Assembly (NCBI GenBank): GCA_046348225.1
Contig: JAXMEQ010000003.1
Coordinates: 372,001 to 436,000, forward strand
Direction: 5' to 3'
Origin: JAXMEQ01 sp046348225
GTDB taxonomy: Bacteria; Pseudomonadota; Gammaproteobacteria; Burkholderiales; Burkholderiaceae_C
DNA length: 64,000 bases
The notes under the pieces are model-generated. The model ran no database searches and was not told the origin of the DNA. It saw nothing but the letters and a program-made list of their open reading frames with translations. Every line of letters starts with the position of its first letter. The first letter of the stretch is position 1. Shown piece after piece: positions 32,726-45,220 of this stretch. The translations under genes and the position numbers were made by a program.

Positions 32726-33901
32726 ATGCACACCTTCCTCGAAATCCCTGCCGCCCTCCCTGCTGACCATGACCGCGCGGTGCTGATCGGCCGTGTCTGG
32801 ATGGAGGGCACCGGCCCCGTTCTGGTGCGCGTGCGTGACGACGGGCTGTACGACCTGTCCCACCTGGCCGCCACCGCCAGTGAACTGCTCGAGATGGCCG
32901 ACCCGGTGGGCACGGTGCGCGAATACGGTGGCGGCCGCATCGCGGACACCGCCGAGGTGCTGGCCAACACCGCGCACGACCAGCGCGACCCGGCGCTGCC
33001 CTGGCTGCTGGCGCCCTGTGACCTGCAGGCCATCAAGGCCGCCGGCGTGACGTTCGTGGCGTCCATGCTGGAGCGCGTCATCGAGGAGCAGGCGCGGGGT
33101 GACGCCGGCAAGGCTGAAGCCGTGCGCCGCGCCGTGGTGGCCGTGATCGGCGACAACCTGGCCAGCGTCCGCCCCGGCTCGCCCGAAGCCCTGAAGCTCA
33201 AGGACGTGCTGATCGCCCAGGGGGTGTGGAGCCAGTACCTGGAGGTGGGCATCGGCCCCGACGCCGAGATCTTCACCAAATCGCAACCGCTGAGCGCGGT
33301 GGGCACCGGTGCCGAGGTCGGCATCCACCCCGGCAGCGCCTGGAACAACCCCGAGCCCGAGATCGTGCTGGCCGTCAACAGCCGCGGAGAAGTCAGGGGC
33401 GCGGCGCTGGGCAACGACGTCAACCTGCGCGACTTTGAGGGCCGCAGCGCGCTGCTGCTGGGCAAGGCCAAGGACAACAATGCCAGCTGCGCCATCGGCC
33501 CGTTCATCCGGCTGTTTGACGAACACTTCTCCATCGACGACGTGCGCCAGTGCGAACTGGCCATGCAGGTCACGGGGGCTGACGGCTTTGTGCTGCAGGG
33601 CGCCAGCTCGCTGCGCCAGATCAGCCGCGACCCGCTGGATCTGGTGGCCCAGGCCATCGGGCCCCACCACCAGTACCCCGACGGCTTCATGCTGTTCCTG
33701 GGCACCATGTTCGCGCCCACGCAGGACCGCTTTGGCCCGGGCCAGGGCTTCACCCATGCGGTGGGCGACGTGGTCACGGTGTCGACACCGGGGCTCGGTA
33801 CACTCGCCAACCGGGTCAACCACACCGACCAGATTCCCCCCTGGACCTATGGCGTGCGCGCGCTGATGCGCGACCTGGCGCGCCGCAACCTCATTTCCTG
33901 A
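32726..33901 (+). CDS. Fumarylacetoacetate hydrolase (FAH) family protein
   Basis: A 391 aa FAH-superfamily enzyme, probably a hydrolase, decarboxylase or dehydratase of a 2-oxo acid. Metal ligands are suggested by NNPEPEIVLAVNSRG (ExE) near residue 205 and GNDVNLRDFEGRSALLLGKAKDNNASC. The N-terminal third (PVLVRVRDDGLYDLSHLA) is the usual small domain. The long form resembles fumarylacetoacetate hydrolases annotated with sugar-acid (for example 2-keto-3-deoxy-arabonate) pathways rather than the short aromatic type. The gene begins 12 bases after the terminator, and no clear ribosome-binding site is seen. Confidence 0.82.
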   Translation: MHTFLEIPAALPADHDRAVLIGRVWMEGTGPVLVRVRDDGLYDLSHLAATASELLEMADPVGTVREYGGGRIADTAEVLANTAHDQRDPALPWLLAPCDLQAIKAAGVTFVASMLERVIEEQARGDAGKAEAVRRAVVAVIGDNLASVRPGSPEALKLKDVLIAQGVWSQYLEVGIGPDAEIFTKSQPLSAVGTGAEVGIHPGSAWNNPEPEIVLAVNSRGEVRGAALGNDVNLRDFEGRSALLLGKAKDNNASCAIGPFIRLFDEHFSIDDVRQCELAMQVTGADGFVLQGASSLRQISRDPLDLVAQAIGPHHQYPDGFMLFLGTMFAPTQDRFGPGQGFTHAVGDVVTVSTPGLGTLANRVNHTDQIPPWTYGVRALMRDLARRNLIS

Positions 33902-33913
33902 AAGGACTCCCCC

Positions 33914-34264
33914 ATGATCACCACCCCCTCGGGCCTGCAGTACGAAGACACCACCGTGGGCGACGGCGCCGAAGCCAGAGCCGGCCAGGACGTGACGGTG
34001 CACTACACCGGCTGGCTGTACAACGACGGCGCGCAAGGCGCCAAGTTTGATTCCAGCAAGGACCGCAACGACCCGTTCCAGTTCTCGCTGGGCGCGGGCA
34101 TGGTCATCCGGGGCTGGGACGAAGGCGTGGCCGGCATGAAGATCGGCGGCAAGCGCACGCTGATCATCCCGGCCGCGCTGGGCTATGGTGCGCGCGGCGC
34201 CGGCGGCGTGATTCCGCCCAACGCCACGCTGAAGTTCGACGTCGAACTGCTGGGCCTGCGCTGA
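33914..34264 (+). CDS. FKBP-type peptidyl-prolyl cis-trans isomerase
   Basis: A 116 aa single-domain FKBP with no signal peptide, so cytoplasmic. Conserved active-site positions are present: VTVHYTGWLYNDG, FQFSLGAGMVIRGWDEGVAGMKIGGKRTLIIP, and YGARGAGGVIPPNATLKFDVELL. AAAGGACTC precedes the ATG. It accelerates proline isomerisation during protein folding. It lies 12 bases after the FAH gene and ends 1 base from the convergent RidA-like gene. Confidence 0.94.
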   Translation: MITTPSGLQYEDTTVGDGAEARAGQDVTVHYTGWLYNDGAQGAKFDSSKDRNDPFQFSLGAGMVIRGWDEGVAGMKIGGKRTLIIPAALGYGARGAGGVIPPNATLKFDVELLGLR

Positions 34265-34265
34265 A

Positions 34266-34655
34266 TCAACCGCCCGAACCGCGCCGGGCCGTCACTTCAA
34301 TCTCGATGCGCATGCGCGGGTCGGCCAGGCCGGCGGAAATCATCATCGCCGCCGGCCGGATCTCGCCAAAGTAGCGCCGCAGCACCGGCCAGCAAGGCGG
34401 GAAGTCTTCCGCCCGGGGCAACACATAGGTCACCCGCACCACGTCGCACAGGCGGGCATCGGCCTGCGCCAGCGCCGCCTCGATGTTTTTCAGGCACTGC
34501 TCGGCCTGCGCCACCACGTCGTCGGCAATGGTCATGGTGGTGTAGTCAAAACCCGTGGTGCCCGAGACAAAGATCCGGTCGCCGTCCACCACGGCACGCG
34601 AGTAGCCAATCTCCTGCTCGAAGGTCGAGCCCGAGCTGATGAGTTGTCGTGCCAT
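34266..34655 (-). CDS. RidA-family (YjgF/YER057c/UK114) protein
   Basis: A 129 aa RidA-like protein: IFVSGTTGFDYTTMTIADDVVAQAEQCLKNIEAALAQADARLCDVVRVTYVL and RPAAMMISAGLADPRMRIEIEVTA, with the Arg of RMRIEIE that binds carboxylates. Family members hydrolyse reactive enamine/imine intermediates, and some subfamilies have other roles. ATG at 34655 has AAGGAGG upstream; the longer frame to 34760 is rejected. Monocistronic and convergent with the FKBP gene. Confidence 0.88.
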   Translation of the reverse strand: MARQLISSGSTFEQEIGYSRAVVDGDRIFVSGTTGFDYTTMTIADDVVAQAEQCLKNIEAALAQADARLCDVVRVTYVLPRAEDFPPCWPVLRRYFGEIRPAAMMISAGLADPRMRIEIEVTARRGSGG

Positions 34656-34732
34656 GCTTTTTCCCTCCTTGGGGCGCTGAGCATAGCGCCTGCCGCAAAG
34701 CCGCACACCGGCCCTGAAAATCGGGTAAATCT

Positions 34733-34781
34733 GCCTCCAGCCCGCATCCCCGCTGCGCAAGGCGCTATAAATTTCATAGCA
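34733..34781 (+). repeat. Dispersed repeat family 1, copy E
   Basis: GCCTCCAGCCCGCATCCCC, then CTGCGCAAGGC and the core GCTATAAATTTCATAGC, in the 269-base gap between the RidA-like and grpE genes. Confidence 0.88.
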
Positions 34782-34861
34782 AGGAGCAGGCTAAAATCAT
34801 GCGGCCTTGTCCCGTGTCGCCAGCCCCCGGCGCGTCCCGTGCCAAAACCTCAATTCCCTGC

Positions 34862-34888
34862 CTTGAAAAGGGGTTCCCAGCCCCAAGC
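34862..34888 (+). promoter_or_regulatory. Candidate sigma-32 heat-shock promoter of grpE-dnaK-dnaJ
   Basis: CTTGAAA, 12 bases, then CCCCAAGC compares well with the sigma-32 pattern CTTGAAA and CCCCATNT. It lies 37 bases before the grpE ATG at the head of the chaperone operon, where such a promoter is expected. Confidence 0.6.
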
Positions 34889-34924
34889 TGCCCTGCAGCC
34901 TTATCAGAACACTGTTATCCCAGC

Positions 34925-35500
34925 ATGAGCGACACCCAACCGACCCCCCCGAATCCGCCGGAAACGCCCGTCGACGCCAGCGCCCCCATGAGCGCCGAGG
35001 AGCTCGAGGCGGCCCAGGCTGCCAACGAGGCTGACGCCCTGGTGGCGGCACAGGCCGAGCTGGCCACCCTGAAAGCCAAGTCAGCCGACCTGGCCGACCA
35101 GTTCCTGCGCGCCAAGGCCGAGGCCGAGAACGCCCGCCGCCGCGCTGAAGACGAGATCGCCAAGGCGCGCAAGTTCGCCGTCGAGTCCTTTGCCGACAGC
35201 CTGCTGCCGGTGGCCGACAGCCTGGAAGCGGGCCTGGCCATCAAGGACGCCACGCCGGAACAGATCCGTGAGGGTGCCGAGGCCACCCTGCGCCAGCTCA
35301 AGAGCGCGCTGGAGCGCAACAAGGTGCTGGAGATCAACCCCGGCCCGGGCAGCAAGTTCGATCCGCACCAGCACCAGGCCATCAGCATGGTGCCGTCGGA
35401 GCAGGAAGCCAACACCGTGGTCAGCGTGTTGCAAAAGGGCTACCTGATCGCCGAACGCGTGCTGCGTCCGGCCCTCGTCACGGTCAGCGCCCCCAAATAA
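34925..35500 (+). CDS. grpE: Nucleotide exchange factor GrpE
   Basis: A 191 aa GrpE, the ADP-release factor for DnaK. It has an acidic, disordered N-terminus, a long coiled coil (AELATLKAKSADLADQFLRAKAEAENARRR, about residues 45-95) and the C-terminal beta domain with FDPHQHQAISMV and GYLIAERVLRPALVTVS that contacts DnaK. ATG at 34925 gives a normal length; the frame start at 34799 would cross the promoter. It is followed 73 bases later by dnaK. Confidence 0.96.
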   Translation: MSDTQPTPPNPPETPVDASAPMSAEELEAAQAANEADALVAAQAELATLKAKSADLADQFLRAKAEAENARRRAEDEIAKARKFAVESFADSLLPVADSLEAGLAIKDATPEQIREGAEATLRQLKSALERNKVLEINPGPGSKFDPHQHQAISMVPSEQEANTVVSVLQKGYLIAERVLRPALVTVSAPK

Positions 35501-35573
35501 AAAGTCTTGAAACCGGCGCACTTATCCACAAGTAACCCACATCTGAATTTCACCTGAATCTGGAGTACACAAC

Positions 35574-37514
<1,941 letters not shown>

Positions 37515-37543
37515 TGCAGCACGCCTGAGCGACTGACCAACCC

Positions 37544-37585
37544 GCCGCGTTCGACCGTTCCCCGGTGGGGAATCGGCAACGCGGC
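37544..37585 (+). terminator. Composite hairpin between dnaK and dnaJ
   Basis: Outer arms GCCGCGTT/AACGCGGC and inner arms GTTCCCC/GGGGAAT can form one long stem with a small bulge. It has no perfect T-run (GTTCTTCGTT follows), so it may act as partial attenuator or mRNA-processing barrier, lowering dnaJ relative to dnaK. Confidence 0.55.
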
Positions 37586-37610
37586 GTTCTTCGTTACTGG
37601 GTAGACAACG

Positions 37611-38756
37611 ATGGCCACCAAAAGAGACTTTTACGAAATCCTGGGCGTTCCGAAAAACGCCTCGGAAGAAGAGATCAAGAAGGCTTATCGCAAGCTGGCG
37701 ATGAAGCACCACCCTGACCGCAACCAGGGGGATGCGGCCAAGGACGCCGAGGTCAAGTTCAAGGAGGCCAAGGAAGCCTACGAGATGCTGTCCAACCCCG
37801 AGAAGCGCGCCGCCTACGACCAGTACGGGCATGCCGGGGTGGACCCGAACATGCGCGGGCCCGGCGGCCCGGGCGCGGAAGGCTTTGGTGGCTTCGCCGA
37901 GGCATTTGGCGACATCTTTGGCGACATCTTCGGCGGCCAGCGGGCCGGTGGCCGCGGCGGCCGGCAGGTGTACCGCGGCAGCGACCTGAGCTACGCGATG
38001 GAAGTCACGCTCGAGGAAGCCGCGCACGGCAAGGACGCGCAGATCCGCATCCCCACCTGGGACGAGTGCGACACCTGCCATGGCAGCGGGGCCAAGCCGG
38101 GCACCAAGCCCATTGTCTGTACCACCTGCCACGGCCAGGGCGCGGTGCAGATGCGCCAGGGCTTCTTCAGCGTGCAGCAGACCTGCCCGCAATGCCGCGG
38201 CAGCGGCAAGATCATTCCCGAGCCCTGCACCACCTGCCATGGCCAAGGCAAGCTCAAGAAGCAGAAGACACTGGAAGTCAAGATTCCGGCTGGCATTGAC
38301 GACGGCATGCGCATCCGCAGCGCCGGCAACGGCGAGCCCGGCACCAACGGCGGGCCGCCGGGTGACCTGTACATCGAGATCCGCCTGAAGAAGCACGAGA
38401 TCTTCGAGCGCGATGGCGACGACCTGCATTGCGCGGTGCCGATCAGCTTCACCACCGCCGCGCTGGGCGGCGAGATTGAAGTGCCCACGCTGGCCGGCAA
38501 GGCCGCGATCGACATCCCGGAAGGCACCCAGGCCGGCAAGCAGTTCCGGCTGCGCGGCAAGGGCATCAAGGGCGTGCGTTCCAGCTACCCCGGTGACCTG
38601 TACTGCCACATCACGGTGGAGACACCGGTCAAGCTGACCGAGCACCAGCGCAAGCTGCTCAAGGAGTTTGACGAATCGCTGAAGAAAGGCGGCGCCAAGC
38701 ACTCGCCCGGCGAGCAGAGCTGGACCGACAAGCTCAAAGGCTTCTTCAGCGCGTGA
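37611..38756 (+). CDS. dnaJ: Chaperone protein DnaJ (Hsp40)
   Basis: A 381 aa type I Hsp40 co-chaperone. J domain residues 1-70 include the HPD triad in KHHPDRNQGD; a Gly/Phe-rich segment follows (RGPGGPGAEGFGGFAEAFGDIFGDIFGG); then four CxxCxGxG zinc repeats (CDTCHGSG, CTTCHGQG, CPQCRGSG, CTTCHGQG) and the C-terminal substrate-binding domains. Complete and normal length. It stimulates DnaK ATPase and delivers clients. Confidence 0.98.
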   Translation: MATKRDFYEILGVPKNASEEEIKKAYRKLAMKHHPDRNQGDAAKDAEVKFKEAKEAYEMLSNPEKRAAYDQYGHAGVDPNMRGPGGPGAEGFGGFAEAFGDIFGDIFGGQRAGGRGGRQVYRGSDLSYAMEVTLEEAAHGKDAQIRIPTWDECDTCHGSGAKPGTKPIVCTTCHGQGAVQMRQGFFSVQQTCPQCRGSGKIIPEPCTTCHGQGKLKKQKTLEVKIPAGIDDGMRIRSAGNGEPGTNGGPPGDLYIEIRLKKHEIFERDGDDLHCAVPISFTTAALGGEIEVPTLAGKAAIDIPEGTQAGKQFRLRGKGIKGVRSSYPGDLYCHITVETPVKLTEHQRKLLKEFDESLKKGGAKHSPGEQSWTDKLKGFFSA

Positions 38757-38766
38757 AACGCGAGCG

Positions 38767-38800
38767 CCGCCAGCGGTAACCACCGGTAAACCGCTGGCGG
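38767..38800 (+). terminator. Hairpin after dnaJ, likely operon end
   Basis: CCGCCAGCGGT and ACCGCTGGCGG form a perfect 11-base stem with a 12-base loop just after the dnaJ stop. No T-run follows, so termination may need help or the stem may only protect the mRNA end. Confidence 0.5.
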
Positions 38801-38833
38801 AACACGCGCCAAAGCGGCGCACAATGTTGCGCC

Positions 38834-39406
38834 ATGTCACTCAAACTGTTCCGCTCCACGGGCTACGCTTCGGTGTTTGAAGCTGGCGAAACCCGCATCG
38901 CCACGCACCCGGGCTGGGTCATCCTGGCCACCAGCCTGTGGGCCGGACTGGCCTGCAATGCACTGCTGTGGCGGGCGGTGGCAGGACCGGGTGGCACCGG
39001 CCCCTGGCTCGCGGCGCTGACGTTTGCACTGCTGGCCAGCGGCACCGCAGCATTGTTGATGGGTCTGCTGGCCTGGGGCAACGCGCTGAAGCCGGTGGTT
39101 CTGGTGTTGCTGCTGGTGGCGACCTGGCTGGCCACCCGCATCTGGGTGCAGGACACGCGGCTGGATGCCGCCCTGCCCGACCTGGGCCTGCAGCAACTGC
39201 TGCGCGGCACCCTGCTGCCCTGGCAACTCGCCATCACGTTGCCGCTGCTGGTGGTGGCGCCCATCGCGTTGCTGCGCCTGCTGCCGGTCAAACGCATGTC
39301 GCTGGCGCGGCAAACCCGGCTCAACCTGCTGGCGGCCCTGCTCGGGGCGGGTGCCTGCATGGCCGCACTGAGCCGCCTCGCCCCTGGCGTGCTCACGCTG
39401 CTTTGA
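38834..39406 (+). CDS. Predicted inner-membrane protein, possibly a lone EptA-like N-terminal domain
   Basis: A 190 aa hydrophobic protein with about four to five membrane segments (GWVILATSLWAGLACNALLWRAV; AALTFALLASGTAALLMGLLAW; KPVVLVLLLVATWLATRIWVQDTR; LAITLPLLVVAPIALLRLL; LNLLAALLGAGACMAAL). The spacing of helices and the KPVVLVLLLVATWLAT element resemble the DUF1705 N-terminal region of EptA-type phosphoethanolamine transferases, but the catalytic sulfatase domain is absent. Whether it is a decayed fragment or a stand-alone protein is not clear. Its function is unknown. Confidence 0.6.
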   Translation: MSLKLFRSTGYASVFEAGETRIATHPGWVILATSLWAGLACNALLWRAVAGPGGTGPWLAALTFALLASGTAALLMGLLAWGNALKPVVLVLLLVATWLATRIWVQDTRLDAALPDLGLQQLLRGTLLPWQLAITLPLLVVAPIALLRLLPVKRMSLARQTRLNLLAALLGAGACMAALSRLAPGVLTLL

Positions 39407-39415
39407 ACCGCACGC

Positions 39416-40507
39416 TCAAAACAGCGTTTGCTGTCCGGCCGGGGAAGGTCGGCGAAAGTGCGTGGTGTCCAGCATCACGCGCTGGCGGTTGAAGCCCAGC
39501 CGCGCACAGGCTTTGTCGAAACGTTGGCGGATCAGATCCGCCCACAGGCCCGAGCCCTTCATGCGCGTGGAAAAACCCGCGTCGTAGTCCTTGCCGCCCC
39601 GCATGTCATGGATGCGCGCCATCACGCGGTCGGCACGCTGCGGGTAGTGCAGGGCCAGCCATTCACGAAACAGCGGGCTCACCTCCCAGGGCAGGCGCAG
39701 CACGGTGTAGAAGGCACTGCGGGCGCCGGCGTCCCAAGCGGCTTCCAGCACCTGCTCCATGTCGTCGTTGATGAACGGGATCTGCGGCGCAACGCTCACG
39801 CCCACTGGCACGCCCTGCGCTGCCAGCGCCCGGATGGTGCGCAGCCGCCGGTGCGGCGCGGCAGCACGCGGCTCCAGCGTGCGCGCGAGGCCGGCGTCCA
39901 GCGTGGTCACGGTGACGTAGACCGCCGCCAGGCCCTGCGCGGCCATGGGCGCGATGAGGTCGAGGTCGCGCTCCACCCCGCTGGACTTGGTAACCAGTGC
40001 AAATGGGTGGCGCGTTTCATGGAACAGCTCGATCACCGCCCGCGTCAGCCGCAGTTCGCGCTCCACCGGCTGGTAGCAGTCGGTCACGGTGCCGATGGCG
40101 ATGCCCGTGGGCCGGTAGGCTGGCCGCGACAGCTCGGCCCGCAGCACCGTTGCGATGTTGCGCTTGGCCACCAGCCGGGTTTCAAAGTCCAGCCCCGGCG
40201 ACAGGCCCAGGTAGCTGTGGGTGGGCCGCGCGTAGCAGTACACGCACCCATGCTCGCAACCGCGGTAGGGGTTGATGGAATGCTCGAAGTAGATGTCGGG
40301 CGAATCGTTGCCGGTGATGATGCTGCGCGCGTCCTCAAACGTCACTTGCGTGGCGGGCGGTGATGCACCGTCCGCCACGGTCTGCGCCACCGTCTCCCAG
40401 CCGTCGTCGAACGGGTCGCGTGCGTCACGCTCAAAGCGGTGGGCGATCCGGCTGGCGGCGCCCCGGCCTTTGATGGCCGACAGCGGGATGCGCGCAATAC
40501 TGTTCAT
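39416..40507 (-). CDS. Radical SAM protein of the PA0069/SplB-like family
   Basis: A 363 aa radical SAM enzyme: the iron-sulfur motif C-x3-C-x2-C is in YRGCEHGCVYCYARPTHSYLGL around residues 80-100, preceded by YFEHSINP. The layout matches the PA0069-like family related to spore photoproduct lyase, whose reaction is undefined. The C-terminal part ends DTTHFRRPSPAGQQTLF. The start lies directly next to the stop of the hybrid kinase gene with no gap, so it may be co-expressed with the signalling pair. Confidence 0.88.
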   Translation of the reverse strand: MNSIARIPLSAIKGRGAASRIAHRFERDARDPFDDGWETVAQTVADGASPPATQVTFEDARSIITGNDSPDIYFEHSINPYRGCEHGCVYCYARPTHSYLGLSPGLDFETRLVAKRNIATVLRAELSRPAYRPTGIAIGTVTDCYQPVERELRLTRAVIELFHETRHPFALVTKSSGVERDLDLIAPMAAQGLAAVYVTVTTLDAGLARTLEPRAAAPHRRLRTIRALAAQGVPVGVSVAPQIPFINDDMEQVLEAAWDAGARSAFYTVLRLPWEVSPLFREWLALHYPQRADRVMARIHDMRGGKDYDAGFSTRMKGSGLWADLIRQRFDKACARLGFNRQRVMLDTTHFRRPSPAGQQTLF

Positions 40508-43305
<2,798 letters not shown>

Positions 43306-43309
<4 letters not shown>

Positions 43310-44400
43310 GCCGTCTCCAGTGCCGCCGGTTGCTCGGCGCGCACCTCGTACACCGCAATCGGCTCGGCAAAGCCCTTGGCCTGGATGGGGGCGCGGGGCT
43401 CGGCCTTGATGTGGTCGCGCACCAGCGCCCAGGTCTTGCCGGACAGCAGGATGGTGCCCGGCCCGGCCGCCTGCTCCAGGCGCGCGGCGAGGTTCACCTC
43501 GGGCCCGATGATGGTGTAGTCCATGCGCTGCTCGCTGCCGAAATTGCCCACGTCGCAGTAGCCGGTGTTGATGCCGATGCGGATGCGGAAGTCCCGTGCG
43601 CAGCCCACATCGCGCCACAGGTGCTGCAGTTCGTCCATGCGCCGCTGCATGGCCAGCGCCATGTGTACGCACTGCAGCGCATCCTCGCGCGGGCCGAGCG
43701 AACCCGGGTCGCCAAAGAACACCACCATGCCGTCGCCGATGAACTTGTCCAGCGTGCCGCCGTACTCGGTGACAATCTGCGCCATCTCGGAGAAATAGCG
43801 GTTCAGCACCTCGGTGATGTCCTCGGGCTGCCAGGTGGCGGTGGCGCCGGTGAAGCCGACGATGTCGGAGAAGAACACCGTGAGGCGCTTGCGCCGGGTG
43901 CGGATTTCAGCCTGCTGCGTGCCGTCCAGCAGGGTCTGCACCACCTGCGGCGCCAGGTAGCGCGACAGCTGGCGCGACAGCGCAGCAAGCCGGCGCGCAC
44001 TGGCGCTGCGCTCCAGGTGGCTTTGCACCCGCGCCAGCACCACCGGCGGGCTGATGGGCTTGGCGATGTAATCGGCAGCGCCGAGGTCCAGCCCTTTCTG
44101 CTCTTCCTCCACGCTGTTGAGCGCGGTGAGGAAGATCACCGGGATGTCGGCCATCGACGGAATCTCGCGCAGGCGGCGCATCACTTCGTAGCCGTCCATG
44201 TCCGGCATCATGATGTCCAGCAGCATCAGGTCGGGCACCTCGCCACGGGCCACGGTCTGCAGCACGTCGGCGCCCGACGCCATTTGCCGCACGCGGTAGC
44301 GGTCTTCCAGCAGCGCGGCCATCAGGTACAGGTTGTCGGGCGTGTCGTCCACCACCCAGACGCACGGGGCGGGCCGGAACTTGCGGGCTTCGTCCATCAT
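43306..44400 (-). CDS. Response regulator with class III adenylate/guanylate cyclase output domain
   Basis: A 364 aa protein. The receiver domain (about 12-130) has VVDDTPDN, the phospho-Asp in LMLLDIMMPDMDG and a Lys in YIAKPISPP. A linker helix leads to a class III cyclase domain from about residue 165: RRKRLTVFFSDIVGFTGAT supplies metal Asp, DKFIGDGMVVFFGDP the second Asp, and RIRIGINTGYCDVGNFGSEQRMDYTIIGPEVNLAARLEQ the substrate and transition-state residues. It probably makes cAMP or cGMP under control of the partner hybrid kinase. AAGGAAGG precedes the start. No effector gene for the nucleotide is adjacent. Confidence 0.9.
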
Positions 44401-44515
44401 GGGGCACCTTCCTTGGGGGCAGGGTTGAAAGTCAGGACGATGGTCGGGCCGCGCCGCGGCGGCGGCCTAGGCATGTGGCGCAGCCGGCTTAGGGAATTGG
44501 CTTAGGCATGCTCAC

Positions 44516-44564
44516 TTTTTGATAGCGCCTCACGCAATCTGAATGCGGGCTGGAGCCCGATTTG
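44516..44564 (-). repeat. Dispersed repeat family 1, copy F
   Basis: Reverse orientation: TTTTTGATAGCGCCTCACG, then CAATCTGAATGCGGGCTGGAGCCC. Only one arm of the GCTAT/ATAGC core is kept. It lies in the 240-base gap between the cyclase and gbsR genes, which otherwise holds the palindrome at 44593. Confidence 0.8.
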
Positions 44565-44592
44565 GCACATAAACCCTTGAGTGATTGTTGAA

Positions 44593-44612
44593 TTTTCAGT
44601 AATTACTGAAAA
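44593..44612. promoter_or_regulatory. Perfect 20-base palindrome before gbsR-cydAB
   Basis: TTTTCAGTAATTACTGAAAA is fully self-complementary and lies 28 bases before the gbsR ATG. It is AT-rich unlike its surroundings and is the obvious candidate operator for the GbsR/MarR-type protein controlling its own bd-oxidase operon. Confidence 0.7.
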
Positions 44613-44640
44613 CTGGCGAAACTGGCGGCACAATTTCGCC

Positions 44641-45219
44641 ATGCCGCTACAAGACCACCTGCCCCCGCTCAGCCGCCAGTTCGTGGCCCATTTCGGTGAA
44701 ATGGGCAGCCGCTGGGGCATCAACCGCACCGTCGGCCAGATTTACGCGCTGATCTTCATCTCCCAGCGAGCGCTCAACGCCGACGAGATCGCCGAGGCGC
44801 TGGAGTTCTCGCGCTCCAACGTGAGCATGGGCCTCAAGGAACTGCAGGCTTGGCGGCTGGTGCGGCTGCGCCACCAGCCCGGCGATCGGCGCGAGTACTT
44901 CGAGGCCCCCGGTGACGTGTGGGAAATCTTCCGCGTGCTGGCCGAGGAGCGGCGTCGCCGCGAGATCGAGCCCACGCTGTCGATGCTGCGCATGGCGCTG
45001 CTGGAAGAGCCCAGCAGTGACGCCGAACGCCACGCCCAGGAACGCATGCGCCAGATGCACGAGCTGATCGACCGGCTCATGACCTGGTTTGACGATGTGC
45101 AGAAGTTGGCGCCCGAGACGGCGATGCAGCTCATGGGCATGGGCAGCACCGTGACCAGGGTGCTGGAATTCAAGGACCGCATGACCGGGCGCAGCACCAA
45201 AGCCGCGCGGGAGATCTGA
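44641..45219 (+). CDS. GbsR/MarR-family transcriptional regulator of the cyd operon
   Basis: A 192 aa winged-helix protein of the GbsR group: QFVAHFGEMGSRWGINRTVGQIYALIFISQRALNADEIAEALEFSRSNVSMGLKELQAWRLVRLRHQPGDRREYFEAP is the DNA-binding part, followed by a helical region with MHELIDRLMTWFDDVQKL. ATG at 44641 (MPLQDHLPPLSRQF) is taken as start; the longer frame begins inside the palindrome. It is 1 base from cydA, so it belongs to the same transcript. It probably represses the oxidase genes through the 44593 palindrome. Confidence 0.85.
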   Translation: MPLQDHLPPLSRQFVAHFGEMGSRWGINRTVGQIYALIFISQRALNADEIAEALEFSRSNVSMGLKELQAWRLVRLRHQPGDRREYFEAPGDVWEIFRVLAEERRRREIEPTLSMLRMALLEEPSSDAERHAQERMRQMHELIDRLMTWFDDVQKLAPETAMQLMGMGSTVTRVLEFKDRMTGRSTKAAREI

Positions 45220-45220
45220 C

